Shown in pieces: positions 36,701 through 46,087 of a stretch of 64,000 nucleotides of DNA. Position 1 is the stretch's first letter; every line of letters starts with the position of its first letter. A program made the position numbers and the translations under genes. The stretch comes from Streptomyces albus subsp. albus (lineage in GTDB: Bacteria; Actinomycetota; Actinomycetes; Streptomycetales; Streptomycetaceae). A model generated the notes under the pieces. The model saw only the letters and a program-made list of their open reading frames with translations. It was not told the DNA's origin and ran no database searches. The stretch spans positions 186,001 through 250,000 of the forward strand of contig NZ_JODR01000002.1 of NCBI RefSeq assembly GCF_000725885.1. The letters are read 5' to 3'.

Positions 36701-37238
36701 CGCGAAGAACATCTACGTTCAAGGGCTCAAGGTCAACAGCAAGACATGGCACTCCACCGCCCTGCCGCACAAGCTCCTCGCCAAGGGCGGCACCCTGGAA
36801 TTCGCCATGGGTCCCCAGCCCTCCAGCTGGGGCTCCGCACCCGCCGACGCCCCCACCTCGCTCACCAAGGGCTCACGGACCCCGGCCCCCGACACCGACC
36901 TGACCGAGCCCGACGGCTCCCCGCTCACGGACGACACCTCCAAGACCGCCGCCGAACTCACCGACGACGCGATACGGGTGAGCAAGGGCGCCCGCGTCAC
37001 CTCCTACACCCTCACCAGCGACAAGGCGGCCACCGCGCCGGCCGGCTGGCGCCTGGAGGGCTCCCGCGACGGCAAGCACTGGCACACCCTGGACCGCCGC
37101 AAGGACGAGACCTTCCGCTGGGACAAGCAGACCCGCGTCTTCTCCCTCCCCCACCACGCCGACGACCAGCACTACCGGCTGGTGCCGGACCGTGCCGGAA
37201 CCCGGCTCGCGGAGGTGGAACTGCTGGGCCGACGCTGA
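33783..37238 (+). CDS. Secreted GH92 alpha-mannosidase
   Basis: A 1151-residue exported glycosidase. A basic region and hydrophobic core (ALALVLALVTGLTLQS) are followed by an Ala-x-Ala site near residue 52. The GH92 catalytic region includes GFWDTYRTTWPAYALLTP, GMYGHSNQPAHHIAYLYD and GQGYPGDEDNGEMSAWYVF, with the conserved acidic residues of the calcium-dependent site. GH92 enzymes remove alpha-1,2 (or 1,3 or 1,4) mannose from N-glycans. The N-terminal 250 residues form an extra beta-rich domain and the C terminus (TPAPDTDLTEPDG onward) a galactose-binding-like module. It is divergent from the NgcE-like operon and likely controlled through the LacI-type palindrome. Confidence 0.9.
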   Translation: MRRSPLPPFRPPSGTRSAGARPRPALVRRPALALVLALVTGLTLQSTTAQAQPDPGAGPHSTRFASSFEPGQSAPDWESAPETAPDGAPRTHGVTHDGAPGLATRTGDGPKESPTAKTRVGFTGTHALRFAGDHSGTGRGYSWNKVFDTDITVTRDTVLSYRLFPEMTGDDRSYAATNVAVDLAFTDGTYLSGLRATDQHGNRLSPAAQGAAKTLYVNQWNNVTARIGAVAEGRTVDRVLLAYDNPEGPRTGSRAFGGWLDDVRIAPRKPAATKAHPSDHVLTTRGTNASGSFSRGNNIPATAVPHGFNFWTPVTDAGAKDWLYEYARKNNAANLPELQAFSASHEPSPWMGDRQTFQVMPTTADGTPDASRGARALPFRHSNERARPYHYSVTFENGLRGEIAPADHAAMMRFTFPGQHAGLIFDNVDDHAGLTLDPREGVVSGWSDVRSGLSTGATRMFVYAEFDAPATGGGKLSGGGAKDAAGYLRFDAGADRSVTMRIATSLISVDQAKANLRAEVPRSRSFDQVKKQAREAWDKLLGVIEVEGATPDQLTTLYSNLYRLYLYPNAGHERVGGRTRYASPFSPAQKPDTPTETGSKIVDGEMYVNNGFWDTYRTTWPAYALLTPRQAGRMIDGFVQQYKDGGWISRWSSPGYADLMTGTSSDVAFADAYLKGARFDVAAAYEAALKNATVAPPHPGVGRKGMETSPFLGYTSTDTKEGLSWALEGYLNDYGISQLGKALYAKTGKKRYKEESAYFRKRALGYVHLFDKRIGFFQGRDADGKWRLSPDAYDPRVWGHDYTETNGWNFAFTAPQDTRGLANLYGGRKNLAGKLDTYFATPETGEAKYAGSYGGIIHEMTEARDVRMGMYGHSNQPAHHIAYLYDAAGQPWKTQQKVREVLSRLYTGSEIGQGYPGDEDNGEMSAWYVFSALGFYPLVMGSPEYAVGSPLFTKATVHLENGRDLVVKAPRNSAKNIYVQGLKVNSKTWHSTALPHKLLAKGGTLEFAMGPQPSSWGSAPADAPTSLTKGSRTPAPDTDLTEPDGSPLTDDTSKTAAELTDDAIRVSKGARVTSYTLTSDKAATAPAGWRLEGSRDGKHWHTLDRRKDETFRWDKQTRVFSLPHHADDQHYRLVPDRAGTRLAEVELLGRR

Positions 37239-37262
37239 ACACCACCGCCTGACCGCACACCA

Positions 37263-37299
37263 CCGCGGGGTGCCCGGGAACGTTCCGGGCACCCCGCGG
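37263..37299 (+). terminator. Hairpin after GH92
   Basis: Arms CCGCGGGGTGCCCGG (37263-37277) and its exact complement (37285-37299) with a seven-base loop, 24 bases beyond the stop. Confidence 0.85.
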
Positions 37300-37408
37300 C
37301 CGTGCCACGGCGGTTGCGGCACAACACTAGAATCACCGTGGTTTTCTCGACACGCTGAGTGACCACCGGTTGCCGGGACCCACGCACCCGGATCGACAGG
37401 GGGGGACT

Positions 37409-37897
37409 ATGACCTTCGACGAGGAATGGGCGCGGCTCAAGAGCGACGCACAGCACAACGCACCACCCGGCATGCAACTCGCCGGATACAACACGGAGAA
37501 CCGCCAGTCACCCGACGGCGCCTACGCGCCCGATCTCACCGTCCACCAGGACGACCTCGGCGCCGTCGGCCACGACGCCTTCGTCCTGCACCGCAAACTC
37601 CAAAAGAGCGCCGACATCGACGGCGCCGGACTCGACGGCTCGGGCCGCAGCACCACCGACCGGGCAGCCCGCGAACTGGACGAACACAACTTCGCCACCG
37701 GCAAGGCGCTGTCCACGGCACTCAAGACGTGGGACAGCCAGCGGAAAACGCTGCAACAGGGCTGCGCCCGCATCTCCAACCACCTGGACTACACGAAGAC
37801 GACGCACACCAAGGAGGACGAGGACATCGCCGCCACCCTCAAGGGCCGCGACGGCAAACCGGTCTCCACCTCCGCCATCCACAAGTGGATCAAGTGA
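37409..37897 (+). CDS. Small helical protein of unknown function (first of a three-gene cassette)
   Basis: A 162-residue soluble, mostly helical protein with no signal peptide. It opens MTFDEEWARLKSDAQ and ends SAIHKWIK. I know such proteins only as Streptomyces conserved hypotheticals that precede larger WXG100-like proteins. The ATG follows a GGGGGG-rich site. Ten bases separate it from the next gene. No function is assigned; a partner or chaperone role for the second gene is a guess from order alone. Confidence 0.6.
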   Translation: MTFDEEWARLKSDAQHNAPPGMQLAGYNTENRQSPDGAYAPDLTVHQDDLGAVGHDAFVLHRKLQKSADIDGAGLDGSGRSTTDRAARELDEHNFATGKALSTALKTWDSQRKTLQQGCARISNHLDYTKTTHTKEDEDIAATLKGRDGKPVSTSAIHKWIK

Positions 37898-37907
37898 GGG
37901 GGCGGGA

Positions 37908-40154
37908 ATGGCACGACTGACCTGGCGCAACGTCTACCAGGTGGACCTCGGACCGCTGAAATCAGCCGTCGCCCAGTGGGACACCATGGCCGGCGAACTC
38001 AAGGACGTGGCAGCCGAAGCCCGCCGCGGCATGCTCAAGAAATCCGAGAAGGCCCGCTGGGCCGGCGTCAACGCCGACGTCACGAAGCCGTTCATCGCCT
38101 CGGTCGCGGCGGAGATCGAGGACGCCCACACCGAGGCGAAAGACCTCCATGCCGAACTGAGCGCCGCCTACTCGTCCTTCAAAGCGGTACAGGACGAACT
38201 CCAGGCCAAGGTCGATGGCGCACGCCGCAAAGGCATCGAGATCTCTGACGGCAAAGGCGCGCAGATCCTCTGCAAGTACCCGCCCCAGCCCGGGCACCAG
38301 AACGAGAGCCTGCCCAAGGACAAGCTCAAAGAGCTCAAGGCCCTGGCGGAAGACCTCCAGGACCTCGTCGCCCGCGCGAATGAACGTGACGCCTACACCG
38401 CCGGCATCCTCGCCCGCATCCACGGCGGCGACCCGCACAACTTCGCCAAGAACGGGCCGATCGACAAGTACAAGGCGAAGATGGCCCTGCACATCGCACG
38501 CAAGGGCACCGGGGCGAGCAACAAGGAGATCCGCGAACTCGCCGAACTCCTCAAGTACAACAAGGACAACCCCACCTTCAGCCACGCCTTCTTCAAAGGA
38601 CTCGGCGGGCCCAAGGAAACCCTGGCCTACTACGCCAAAATGGCCATCGACGGCACGAAGGGCTCCAGCGAGACCCGCCTCGACGCCATCCAGGACCTCC
38701 AGCGCTACATGGGCCCCACCCTCGCCACCGCGACGGACCCCGACCACAAGGGCCACCTCGACTGGGGCGCCGAGTTCCGCCGCCTCGGCACGAAAGAGAT
38801 CGGGGTGGACGAACTCGGCTTCAAACCCAAGGGCTACCAAGTCCTCGGCAACATCCTGCGCTACGGCGACTACGACAAGAGGTTCCTCACCCCCATCGCC
38901 GAACACATCGTGCAGCTCCAGCACGACCACCCCAAGGGCCTCTGGACCCGCCCCACCGGCCCCGACACCCAGTTCGGCCTCGACCCCAACGGAAAGGGCA
39001 ACGTCGGCTACGACCCGGTGACCAGCGTCCTGGAAGCACTCGGACACAGCCCGGAGGCGGCGGAGGAGTTCTTCTCGAAGGACCCCAAGGACGGCAGTGT
39101 CGTCGGCTACGACGAGAACGGGAAAGCCGACCCGGGCAAGAGCGTCGATTACCGCTACCTCGAAGAGCTGATGCGCAAGGACTACCCCTGGAACAACGAC
39201 GGCTCCTCACCTGTGGCAGGCGAAGAAGTACACCGGGGCAAGAACGCCTTGGGACACGCCTTGGAGGCCGCCACGCTCGGCAGACCGTACGACCAGCCTC
39301 CCGAGGGAGGGAGGCACCCGGAGCACACAGCGGAACGGGCGCAGATCGTCCGCAGGATCACCGAGATTGTCAACGGCAATCGGAAGTTCGTCACAGAGGA
39401 CGTCAGCGACAGTTTCGGGAAGATCGCCGGGGAGTACATGCCGGAGATCAACAGAGCACTGGCGGCTGGTGATACCCGGGGAAGTCAGCAGATCTTCGAT
39501 TTGGGGCACTCGATCAAATTCGACCCCGAGTCCACTACACGCTTCCTAGACGCCATCGGACGACACCCGGAAGGGCACGCCGAGGCCACTTTCGGAGCGC
39601 AGCGTTACCAGGCAGAGCTGATGCGGGATGCAGTGCGGAATCCGGATAGCTTTCCCGGCGCCACTGCCGAAACCATGCGGAGCATCGCACGGAACGGCGG
39701 GGTTCTCGAGGGCATCCTGGGGGCCGCGCGACACGACGCCATCATGGTCGCTGGCCAGGAGGCCGAAACGAAGTTCAACGAGGCCGTCGAAGAACGCGGC
39801 GAGATGGCCAAACAGGTCGTGGGCCTGCCATTGGGGGCTGCGGCGGAGCGCATTCCCGTGGCGGGGGACCTCGCTACAGGGACCGTGGAAAGCATCATCG
39901 ACCTCGTGGTCGAGAGCCACAAGCAGAACACTCTGGATCAGGACGCCGCCGACGGTGCAGCCATATCTTTCAACACCCGGAAAGCTGCGGTGGTGTGGGC
40001 GCAGCATGCGGCGCACAGCGCGGGATATCCCCCCGGAGTGAATCATGATGACTTCATCCAGGACATCGCGGAGGATGTGGTGGGGGGTTATGACCATGGT
40101 GAGCATCTCAAGGAAAACGCCTACGACAACAAAATGCGGCGGTCCGAAGAATGA
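37908..40154 (+). CDS. Large WXG100-like helical protein, unknown function
   Basis: A 748-residue protein. The first 110 residues are long amphipathic helices with a central turn (KSEKARWAGVNADV), like the WXG100/LXG heads recognised by type VII secretion. No signal peptide is present. The middle and C-terminal parts have no domain known to me; a hydrophobic stretch VVGLPLGAAAERIPVAGDLATG lies near residue 640. Codon use changes at about base 39200: upstream nearly every third base is G or C, downstream A and T third positions are frequent, so the 3' third may have a different origin. It overlaps the lipoprotein gene by about 65 bases. A polymorphic-toxin layout is possible but no toxin fold is evident. 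Confidence 0.6.
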   Translation: MARLTWRNVYQVDLGPLKSAVAQWDTMAGELKDVAAEARRGMLKKSEKARWAGVNADVTKPFIASVAAEIEDAHTEAKDLHAELSAAYSSFKAVQDELQAKVDGARRKGIEISDGKGAQILCKYPPQPGHQNESLPKDKLKELKALAEDLQDLVARANERDAYTAGILARIHGGDPHNFAKNGPIDKYKAKMALHIARKGTGASNKEIRELAELLKYNKDNPTFSHAFFKGLGGPKETLAYYAKMAIDGTKGSSETRLDAIQDLQRYMGPTLATATDPDHKGHLDWGAEFRRLGTKEIGVDELGFKPKGYQVLGNILRYGDYDKRFLTPIAEHIVQLQHDHPKGLWTRPTGPDTQFGLDPNGKGNVGYDPVTSVLEALGHSPEAAEEFFSKDPKDGSVVGYDENGKADPGKSVDYRYLEELMRKDYPWNNDGSSPVAGEEVHRGKNALGHALEAATLGRPYDQPPEGGRHPEHTAERAQIVRRITEIVNGNRKFVTEDVSDSFGKIAGEYMPEINRALAAGDTRGSQQIFDLGHSIKFDPESTTRFLDAIGRHPEGHAEATFGAQRYQAELMRDAVRNPDSFPGATAETMRSIARNGGVLEGILGAARHDAIMVAGQEAETKFNEAVEERGEMAKQVVGLPLGAAAERIPVAGDLATGTVESIIDLVVESHKQNTLDQDAADGAAISFNTRKAAVVWAQHAAHSAGYPPGVNHDDFIQDIAEDVVGGYDHGEHLKENAYDNKMRRSEE

Positions 40155-40713
40155 CCGGGGGCTCCGCTTCGGCGTTCCAGCAGCCGTCGCGCTGGCGCTC
40201 ACGGTGACGGCCGGGTGCGGCGGAGCAGAGCGGGAATATCAGGTTCCGGGCGACCTATGCGGCATACCCATCGCCGCCAACAAGGTGCAGCCGTTCCTGC
40301 CTGGAGGAAAGAATCTGTTTCAGCGGGACTGGACGCAGAACGCATCTTCGAGCGGCATCTCCTGCACCCTGGGGGTGGACGACGAGGACCAGCTCAGGTT
40401 CATCGGTTCCTGGGCCGACCGTATCGCCGTGGACAGCCGAGTCGCCATCGACCAGGGCACCCCGCTGCTGGGCGGCGAGTACTACACCATTCCGAAGAAC
40501 GCCACCGCGTACTTCCCCTGCAGCAACCCGAAGGTACGCCTCGGCGCGCCCAGGTCGAAGGACGGGAAACCGCATACCGTGACGGCCACCTTCTACATCG
40601 TCGAAGTGGAATCCCTCCACCACCCCAAGGACGAGGCCGAAAGCGAGAAAGCCATGAAGCGCTTCATCGTGCCGTTCGCCAAGGCGGTGAAGAAGAAGTT
40701 GCCGTGCCGGTGA
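40090..40713 (+). CDS. Putative lipoprotein of the WXG-like cassette
   Basis: A 207-residue exported protein. A hydrophobic segment (VPAAVALALTVTAGCGG) ends in a lipobox Cys, followed by a globular domain with four further Cys (DLCGIPI, ISCTLGV, YFPCSNP and the C-terminal LPCR), probably two disulphides. The start is uncertain: the ATG at 40090 after GGGGGG gives a long n-region of about 25 residues and overlaps the previous gene by 65 bases; ATG 40096 is similar. The family is common in Streptomyces and unnamed to me. Codon use matches the 3' part of the preceding gene, so the two may have moved together. Confidence 0.6.
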   Translation: MTMVSISRKTPTTTKCGGPKNDRGLRFGVPAAVALALTVTAGCGGAEREYQVPGDLCGIPIAANKVQPFLPGGKNLFQRDWTQNASSSGISCTLGVDDEDQLRFIGSWADRIAVDSRVAIDQGTPLLGGEYYTIPKNATAYFPCSNPKVRLGAPRSKDGKPHTVTATFYIVEVESLHHPKDEAESEKAMKRFIVPFAKAVKKKLPCR

Positions 40714-40835
40714 GGGGCTGAGCCGGACACAGAGGTGCGGCGGGGCCGGGGCGGGCGTGGCTCGTTCCGGCCCTGTCGTGTGCCGGGGCCTGAACGCCCC
40801 CTGGACAGGCGGGCGCGACTGCGGGATAACAGCTC

Positions 40836-40860
40836 CATACTGTATGCGTCGACTGTATGC
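40836..40860 (+). promoter_or_regulatory. Operator-like repeats upstream of the oxalate operon
   Basis: The palindrome CATACTGTATG (40836-40846) is followed by a direct repeat of ACTGTATGC (second copy 40852-40860). This lies 40-64 bases before the oxc start. The GntR-type regulator encoded at the other end of the cluster is the likely binder, by inference. Confidence 0.5.
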
Positions 40861-40899
40861 AATCTGGGATTGCCGGTCGCCACGGGAGGGAGCACCCGT

Positions 40900-42579
40900 A
40901 TGCCCGAGGACAACTCCGCACTCGTCTCCGGTGGCCATCTGGTGGCCAAGGCGCTCAAGGCCGAGGGCGTGGAGGTGGTCTACACCCTGTGCGGGGGCCA
41001 CATCATCGACATCTACGACGGTTGCGCCGACGAGGGGATCCAGCTCGTCGACGTACGGCACGAGCAGGTCGCGGCGCACGCGGCGGACGCGTACGCGCGG
41101 CTGACGGGGCGTCCCGGCTGCGCGGTGGTCACCGCGGGGCCGGGCACGACCGACGCGGTCACCGGTGTCGCCAACGCCTTCCGCGCGGAGTCACCGATGC
41201 TGCTGATCGGCGGCCAGGGCGCCCATACGCAGCACAAGATGGGCTCGCTCCAGGATCTGCCGCACGTGGACATGATGTCGCCGATCACCAAGTTCGCGGC
41301 GACGGTGCCGGACACGGCCCGCGTGGCGGACATGGTCTCGATGGCGTTCCGCGAATGCTGGCACGGTGCGCCGGGTCCTTCGTTCCTGGAGATCCCGCGG
41401 GATGTGCTGGACGCCAAGGTGCCGGCCGAGCAGGCCAGGGTGCCGCAGGCGGGGCGCTACCGGGCCTCCACCCGGCAGGCCGGCGATCCGGACGCGGTGC
41501 AGCGGCTGGCCGATCTGCTGGTGGCGGCGGAACGCCCGGCTGTGCTGCTGGGCGGTCAGGTGTGGACGACCCGTGCCACCGGGCCCGCCCGGGACCTGGT
41601 GCGGGCGCTGGATGTGCCCGCGTACATGAACGGTGCCGGCCGGGGCACGCTGCCGCCGGGCGATCCGCACCATTTCCAGCTCTCGCGCAGGCACGCGTTC
41701 CGGCGTGCCGACCTCATCGTCGTGGTGGGGACGCCCTTCGATTTCCGGATGGGTTACGGCAAGCGGCTCTCCCCCGAGGCCACGGTGGTGCAGATCGACC
41801 TGGACTACCGCACTGTCGGCAAGAACCGGGACGTGGATCTGGGGATCGTGGGCTCGGCGGATCTGGTGCTGGCCGCGGTGGTGCAGGCCGCGGGCCGGCG
41901 GCCGGCCGAGCCGGCGGCGCGCAAGGCGTGGCTGGAGGAGCTGCGCCAGGTCGAGGAGGAGGCGCTGGCCAAGCGGGCGCCGCTGCTGCGCTCGGACGCG
42001 GTGCCGATCCATCCGTACCGTCTGGTCCACGAGATCAACGAGTTCCTGACGGACGATTCGCTGTTCATCGGGGACGGCGGGGACATCGTCACCTTCTCCG
42101 GGCAGGTGGTGCAGCCGCGCAGGCCGGGGCACTGGATGGACCCGGGTCCGCTGGGGACGCTGGGGGTGGGGGTGCCGTTCGTGCTGGCGGCCAAGCAGGC
42201 GCGGCCGGAGAGTGAGGTGGTGGCGCTGTTCGGGGACGGCGCCTTCTCGCTGACGGGCTGGGACTTCGAGACGCTCGTCCGCTACGACCTGCCGTTCGTG
42301 GGGATCGTCGGCAACAACTCGTCGATGAACCAGATCCGTTACGGGCAGCGCGCCAAGTACGGGCCGGAGCGGGAGAGGCTGGGCAACACGCTGGGCGATG
42401 TGCCCTATGACGCCTTCGCGCGGATGCTGGGCGGTCACGGCGAGGAGGTGCGGGATCCGGCCGAGCTGCGTCCGGCGCTGGAGCGGGCCCGGGCGTCGGG
42501 CAAGCCGTCCCTGATCAATGTGTGGATCGATCCGGACGCCTACGCCCCCGGAACGATGAACCAGACGATGTACAAGTGA
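40900..42579 (+). CDS. oxc: Thiamine-diphosphate decarboxylase, probable oxalyl-CoA decarboxylase
   Basis: A 559-residue enzyme of the acetolactate synthase/oxalyl-CoA decarboxylase superfamily. The cofactor-activating Glu55 is in [16 protein letters not shown]. The diphosphate-binding motif begins [15 protein letters not shown] and ends GNNSSMN. Family members split oxalyl-CoA into formyl-CoA and CO2. Similarity alone would also allow acetolactate synthase or 2-hydroxyacyl-CoA lyase; the neighbouring formyl-CoA transferase and OFA antiporter make oxalate the best reading. ATG 40900 has GGGAGGG nine bases upstream. First gene of the operon, followed after about 57 bases by frc. Confidence 0.82.
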   Translation: MPEDNSALVSGGHLVAKALKAEGVEVVYTLCGGHIIDIYDGCADEGIQLVDVRHEQVAAHAADAYARLTGRPGCAVVTAGPGTTDAVTGVANAFRAESPMLLIGGQGAHTQHKMGSLQDLPHVDMMSPITKFAATVPDTARVADMVSMAFRECWHGAPGPSFLEIPRDVLDAKVPAEQARVPQAGRYRASTRQAGDPDAVQRLADLLVAAERPAVLLGGQVWTTRATGPARDLVRALDVPAYMNGAGRGTLPPGDPHHFQLSRRHAFRRADLIVVVGTPFDFRMGYGKRLSPEATVVQIDLDYRTVGKNRDVDLGIVGSADLVLAAVVQAAGRRPAEPAARKAWLEELRQVEEEALAKRAPLLRSDAVPIHPYRLVHEINEFLTDDSLFIGDGGDIVTFSGQVVQPRRPGHWMDPGPLGTLGVGVPFVLAAKQARPESEVVALFGDGAFSLTGWDFETLVRYDLPFVGIVGNNSSMNQIRYGQRAKYGPERERLGNTLGDVPYDAFARMLGGHGEEVRDPAELRPALERARASGKPSLINVWIDPDAYAPGTMNQTMYK

Positions 42580-42635
42580 CCGGATCGAAGCGGCCGTCGG
42601 CCGACCGGCGGTCGCATGTCTGCGAGGTGACCCGC

Positions 42636-43868
42636 GTGAGCGGCAAGGCACTGGACGGTGTACGCGTCCTGGACATGACCCATGTGCAGTCGGGTCCTTC
42701 GGCGACCCAGTTGCTGGCCTGGCTGGGTGCCGACGTGGTCAAGCTGGAGGCGCCGGGCGGCGACATCACCCGCCGCCAGTTGCGCGACCTGCCGGATGTC
42801 GACTCCCTCTACTTCACGATGCTCAACTGCAACAAGCGCAGCATCACTCTCAACACGAAGACCGAGCGCGGCAAGGAGCTGCTGGCCGAGCTCATCCGGC
42901 GCAGCGATGTGCTGGTGGAGAACTTCGGGCCCGGCGCGATCGACCGGATGGGTTTCACCTGGGAGCGCATCCAGGAGCTCAATCCGCGTCTGGTGTACGC
43001 GTCGATCAAGGGGTTCGGTGACGGCCCGTACACGACGTACAAGGCGTACGAGGTCATCGCGCAGGCCATGGGCGGTTCCATGGCGACCACGGGGGAGGCG
43101 GACGGCCCGCCCATGGCGACGGGTGCGCAGATCGGTGATTCGGGCTCGGGAGTGCATACAGTCGCCGGCATACTGGCGGCGTTGTACCAGCGGGAGCGCA
43201 CCGGGCGCGGCCAGCGGGTACGGGTGGCCATGCAGCACGCGGTCCTCAATCTGTGCCGCGTCAAACTCCGCGACCACCAGCGGCTTTCGCACGGACCGCT
43301 GTCGGAGTACCCGGACGCGCCCCGCGGCGACGAGGTGCCCCGCTCGGGCAACGCGTCGGGCGGCGGGCAGCCGGGCTGGGCCGTCCGGTGCGCGCCCGGC
43401 GGCCCCAACGACTACGTCTACGTCATCGTCCAGCCCGCCTCCTGGGTGCCGCTGTGCTCGCTGATGGGCCGGCCGGAGCTGGCCGAGGCGCCCGAATGGG
43501 CCACGCCGGAGGCGCGGCTGCCGAAGCTGGACAAGATGTTCCGGATGATCGAGGAGTGGTCCTCCCGGCTGCCCAAGTGGGAGGTGCTGGCGGCGCTCAA
43601 CGCCCACAACATCCCGTGCGGCCCGATCCTGTCCACCAAGGAGCTGATCGAGGACGCGTCGCTGGCCGACGACGGCATGATCGTCGAGGTGGAGCATCCG
43701 ACGCGGGGCCGTTTCACCACCGTGGGGTCCCCGTTGAAGCTGTCGGACTCCCCCGTCGAGATCACCTCCTCCCCGCTGCTGGGCGAACACAACGAAGAGG
43801 TCTTCACCGGCGAACTCGGCCTGCCCGAGGGCGAGCTGGCGGCGCTGCGCACGGAAGGGGTGATCTGA
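42636..43868 (+). CDS. frc: Formyl-CoA:oxalate CoA-transferase
   Basis: A 410-residue class III CoA-transferase that exchanges CoA between formyl-CoA and oxalate. It has close motif agreement with the E. coli enzyme Yfd[52 protein letters not shown] and the Gly-rich GGGQPGW loop. The catalytic Asp168 lies in [11 protein letters not shown]. Start GTG 42636 fits the family N terminus and follows GAGGTGA; a GTG at 42576 that overlaps the oxc stop would add 20 unrelated residues. It is in one operon with oxc and the ligase, and its stop directly abuts the next start. Confidence 0.92.
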   Translation: MSGKALDGVRVLDMTHVQSGPSATQLLAWLGADVVKLEAPGGDITRRQLRDLPDVDSLYFTMLNCNKRSITLNTKTERGKELLAELIRRSDVLVENFGPGAIDRMGFTWERIQELNPRLVYASIKGFGDGPYTTYKAYEVIAQAMGGSMATTGEADGPPMATGAQIGDSGSGVHTVAGILAALYQRERTGRGQRVRVAMQHAVLNLCRVKLRDHQRLSHGPLSEYPDAPRGDEVPRSGNASGGGQPGWAVRCAPGGPNDYVYVIVQPASWVPLCSLMGRPELAEAPEWATPEARLPKLDKMFRMIEEWSSRLPKWEVLAALNAHNIPCGPILSTKELIEDASLADDGMIVEVEHPTRGRFTTVGSPLKLSDSPVEITSSPLLGEHNEEVFTGELGLPEGELAALRTEGVI

Positions 43869-46022
43869 GTGGACGAGACGACAGCGGACCGTCCGGCGGC
43901 CCGGGAGAGAGTACGGAAGGTGCTGGCGGCGGCACGGGCGGCCGGGCGGACGGCGCTGGACGCCGTCGAAGCGGCCGAGGTCGCCGCCGCGTACGGCATC
44001 CCCGTCCCGCCGCAGGCGCTCGCCCACGACGTGGACGAGGCGATCCGGCAGGCGGAGGCGATCGGCTGGCCGGTGGCGCTCAAGGTGGTCTCCCCCGACG
44101 TCCTGCACAAGACCGATGCCGGGGGCGTGGTCACCGGCGTGCGGGGACCGGAGGAGCTGCGCGCCGCGCACGCCCGGCTGCTGACCGCCGTACGCGCCCA
44201 CACGCCCGGCGCCCGTATCGACGGAGTGCTGGTGCAGCGCATGGTTTCCGGCGGGCAGGAGGTCCTGGTGGGCGCGGCCACCGACCCGACCTTCGGCAAG
44301 GTCGTCGCCTTCGGGCTGGGCGGTGTGCTCGTCGAGGCGCTGGGTGACCTCACCTTCCGGCTGGCACCGGCCACCCGCGAGGAGGCCGCCGGCATGCTGG
44401 ACTCCGTACGGGCCGCGCAGGTGCTGCGCGGCGTGCGGGGCGCGCCGCCCGTCGACCGGGACGCGCTGACGGAACTGCTGGTGAACGTCTCGCACCTGGC
44501 GGCGGACTTCCCCGAGCTGCTGGAGATCGACCTCAATCCGGTCTTCGCCGGGCCGCAGGGGGCGGTGGCCGCCGATGTGCGGCTGCTGCTGGGCGAGCCC
44601 GTCGCGGCGGACCGGCCCCGGTACCGCACCGAGGAGATCCTCGCCTCGATGCGCCGGCTGATGGAGCCGCGGTCCGTCGCGGTGATCGGCGCGTCCAACG
44701 AGCCGGGGAAGATCGGCAACTCGGTGATGCGGAATCTGGTCGACGGCGGTTTCACCGGCGGGATACACCCCGTGAACCCGAAGGCCGGCACCGTGCTGGA
44801 CCGCAGGGCGTACGCCTCGGTGGGCGAGGTGCCCGGTGACATCGATGTCGCCGTCTTCGCGATCCCCGCGCCGCTGGTGCCGGACGCGCTGGCCGAGGCG
44901 GGCCGCAAGGGCGTGCCGAACGCGGTGCTCATCCCCTCCGGTTTCGCCGAGACCGGCGAGCAGGCGCTCCAGGACCGGGTGGTGTCCGTCGCGCGGGAGT
45001 ACGGCATCCGGCTGCTGGGCCCCAACATCTACGGCTACTACGCGCCCTGGCAGAACCTGTGCGCCACCTTCTGCACGCCCTACGACGTGCGCGGCGGGGT
45101 GGCGCTGACCTCGCAGTCGGGCGGGATCGGCATGGCGGTGCTCGGCTTCGCGCGGGCCACCGGGACGGGTGTGTCGGCGATCGTGGGGCTGGGCAACAAG
45201 TCCGACCTGGACGAGGACGATCTGCTCACCTGGTTCGCGCAGGACCCGCGGACCGAGTGCGTGGCCATGCACCTGGAGGACCTCAAGGACGGCCGGGCCT
45301 TCGTCCGAGCGGCCCGCGAGACCGTACGGTCAAAGCCCGTCGTCGTCCTCAAGGCCGGGCGAACGGCGGCCGGTTCACGCGCCGCCGGCTCGCACACCGG
45401 GGCGCTGGCCGGCGACGACGCCGTGTACGACGACATCCTGCGCCAGGCGGGCGTGATCCGCGCCCCCGGGCTCAACGAGATGCTGGAGTACGCACGCGCC
45501 CTTCCCGTCCTGCCCACCCCGCGGGGCGAGAACGTGGTGGTGATCACCGGGGCGGGCGGCTCCGGCGTGCTGCTGTCGGACGCGCTGGTGGACAACGGCC
45601 TGTCGCTGATGGAGATCCCCGACGACCTGGACACGGCGTTCCGCTCGCTCATCCCGCCGTTCGGCTCGGCCGGCAACCCCGTGGACATCACCGGGGGTGA
45701 GCCGCCCGCCACCTACGAGGCCGCCATCCGGCTGGGACTGAACGACCCGCGGGTGCACGCCCTGGTGCTGGGCTACTGGCACACCATCGTCACCCCGCCC
45801 ATGGTGTTCGCCGAACTGACCGCGCGCGTGGTGGCCGAGGCCCGCGAGCAGGGCATCGACAAACCGGTCGTCGCCTCGCTGGCGGGCGACACGGAGGTCG
45901 AGGACGCCTGCTCCCACCTGTTCGCGCACGGGGTGGTGGCCTACCCGTACACCACCGAGAAGCCGGTCGCGGTGCTCGGCGCCAAGTACCAGTGGGCGCG
46001 AGCAGCCGGACTGCTGCCCTGA
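43869..46022 (+). CDS. NDP-forming acyl-CoA ligase, fused with permuted domain order
   Basis: A 717-residue fusion of both subunit types of ADP-forming acetyl-CoA synthetase. The ATP-grasp half comes first (GWPVALKVVSPDVLHKTDAGG, with ELLEIDLNPVF), followed by the CoA-binding and ligase half (SVAVIGASNEPGKIGN, LTSQSGGIG, and GSHTGALAGDD with the phospho-His). Many fused homologues have the opposite order. In an oxalate operon it could charge oxalate or formate with CoA to prime the cycle, or recover CoA energy as ATP; the substrate is inferred, not shown. GTG 43869 directly follows the frc stop. Confidence 0.85.
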   Translation: MDETTADRPAARERVRKVLAAARAAGRTALDAVEAAEVAAAYGIPVPPQALAHDVDEAIRQAEAIGWPVALKVVSPDVLHKTDAGGVVTGVRGPEELRAAHARLLTAVRAHTPGARIDGVLVQRMVSGGQEVLVGAATDPTFGKVVAFGLGGVLVEALGDLTFRLAPATREEAAGMLDSVRAAQVLRGVRGAPPVDRDALTELLVNVSHLAADFPELLEIDLNPVFAGPQGAVAADVRLLLGEPVAADRPRYRTEEILASMRRLMEPRSVAVIGASNEPGKIGNSVMRNLVDGGFTGGIHPVNPKAGTVLDRRAYASVGEVPGDIDVAVFAIPAPLVPDALAEAGRKGVPNAVLIPSGFAETGEQALQDRVVSVAREYGIRLLGPNIYGYYAPWQNLCATFCTPYDVRGGVALTSQSGGIGMAVLGFARATGTGVSAIVGLGNKSDLDEDDLLTWFAQDPRTECVAMHLEDLKDGRAFVRAARETVRSKPVVVLKAGRTAAGSRAAGSHTGALAGDDAVYDDILRQAGVIRAPGLNEMLEYARALPVLPTPRGENVVVITGAGGSGVLLSDALVDNGLSLMEIPDDLDTAFRSLIPPFGSAGNPVDITGGEPPATYEAAIRLGLNDPRVHALVLGYWHTIVTPPMVFAELTARVVAEAREQGIDKPVVASLAGDTEVEDACSHLFAHGVVAYPYTTEKPVAVLGAKYQWARAAGLLP

Positions 46023-46087
46023 CCTGCCGCCCGCCGTCCCCGCCCACCGGCGCCCCGGGCGGCGGGCTCCCCACGGAGGAGAAACGG

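Noticed and set aside
33726..36770. A 1014-codon open frame on the minus strand
   Set aside because: It is the antisense shadow of the GH92 gene; high GC keeps it open. The plus-strand protein has clear family motifs.
37908..40154. A polymorphic toxin
   Set aside because: The WXG-like head and composition break are suggestive, but no toxin fold or catalytic motif is visible, so it is kept as unknown.
40900..42579. Acetolactate synthase for branched amino acids
   Set aside because: No regulatory subunit gene is adjacent and the neighbours are oxalate genes; the operon supports oxalyl-CoA decarboxylase instead.
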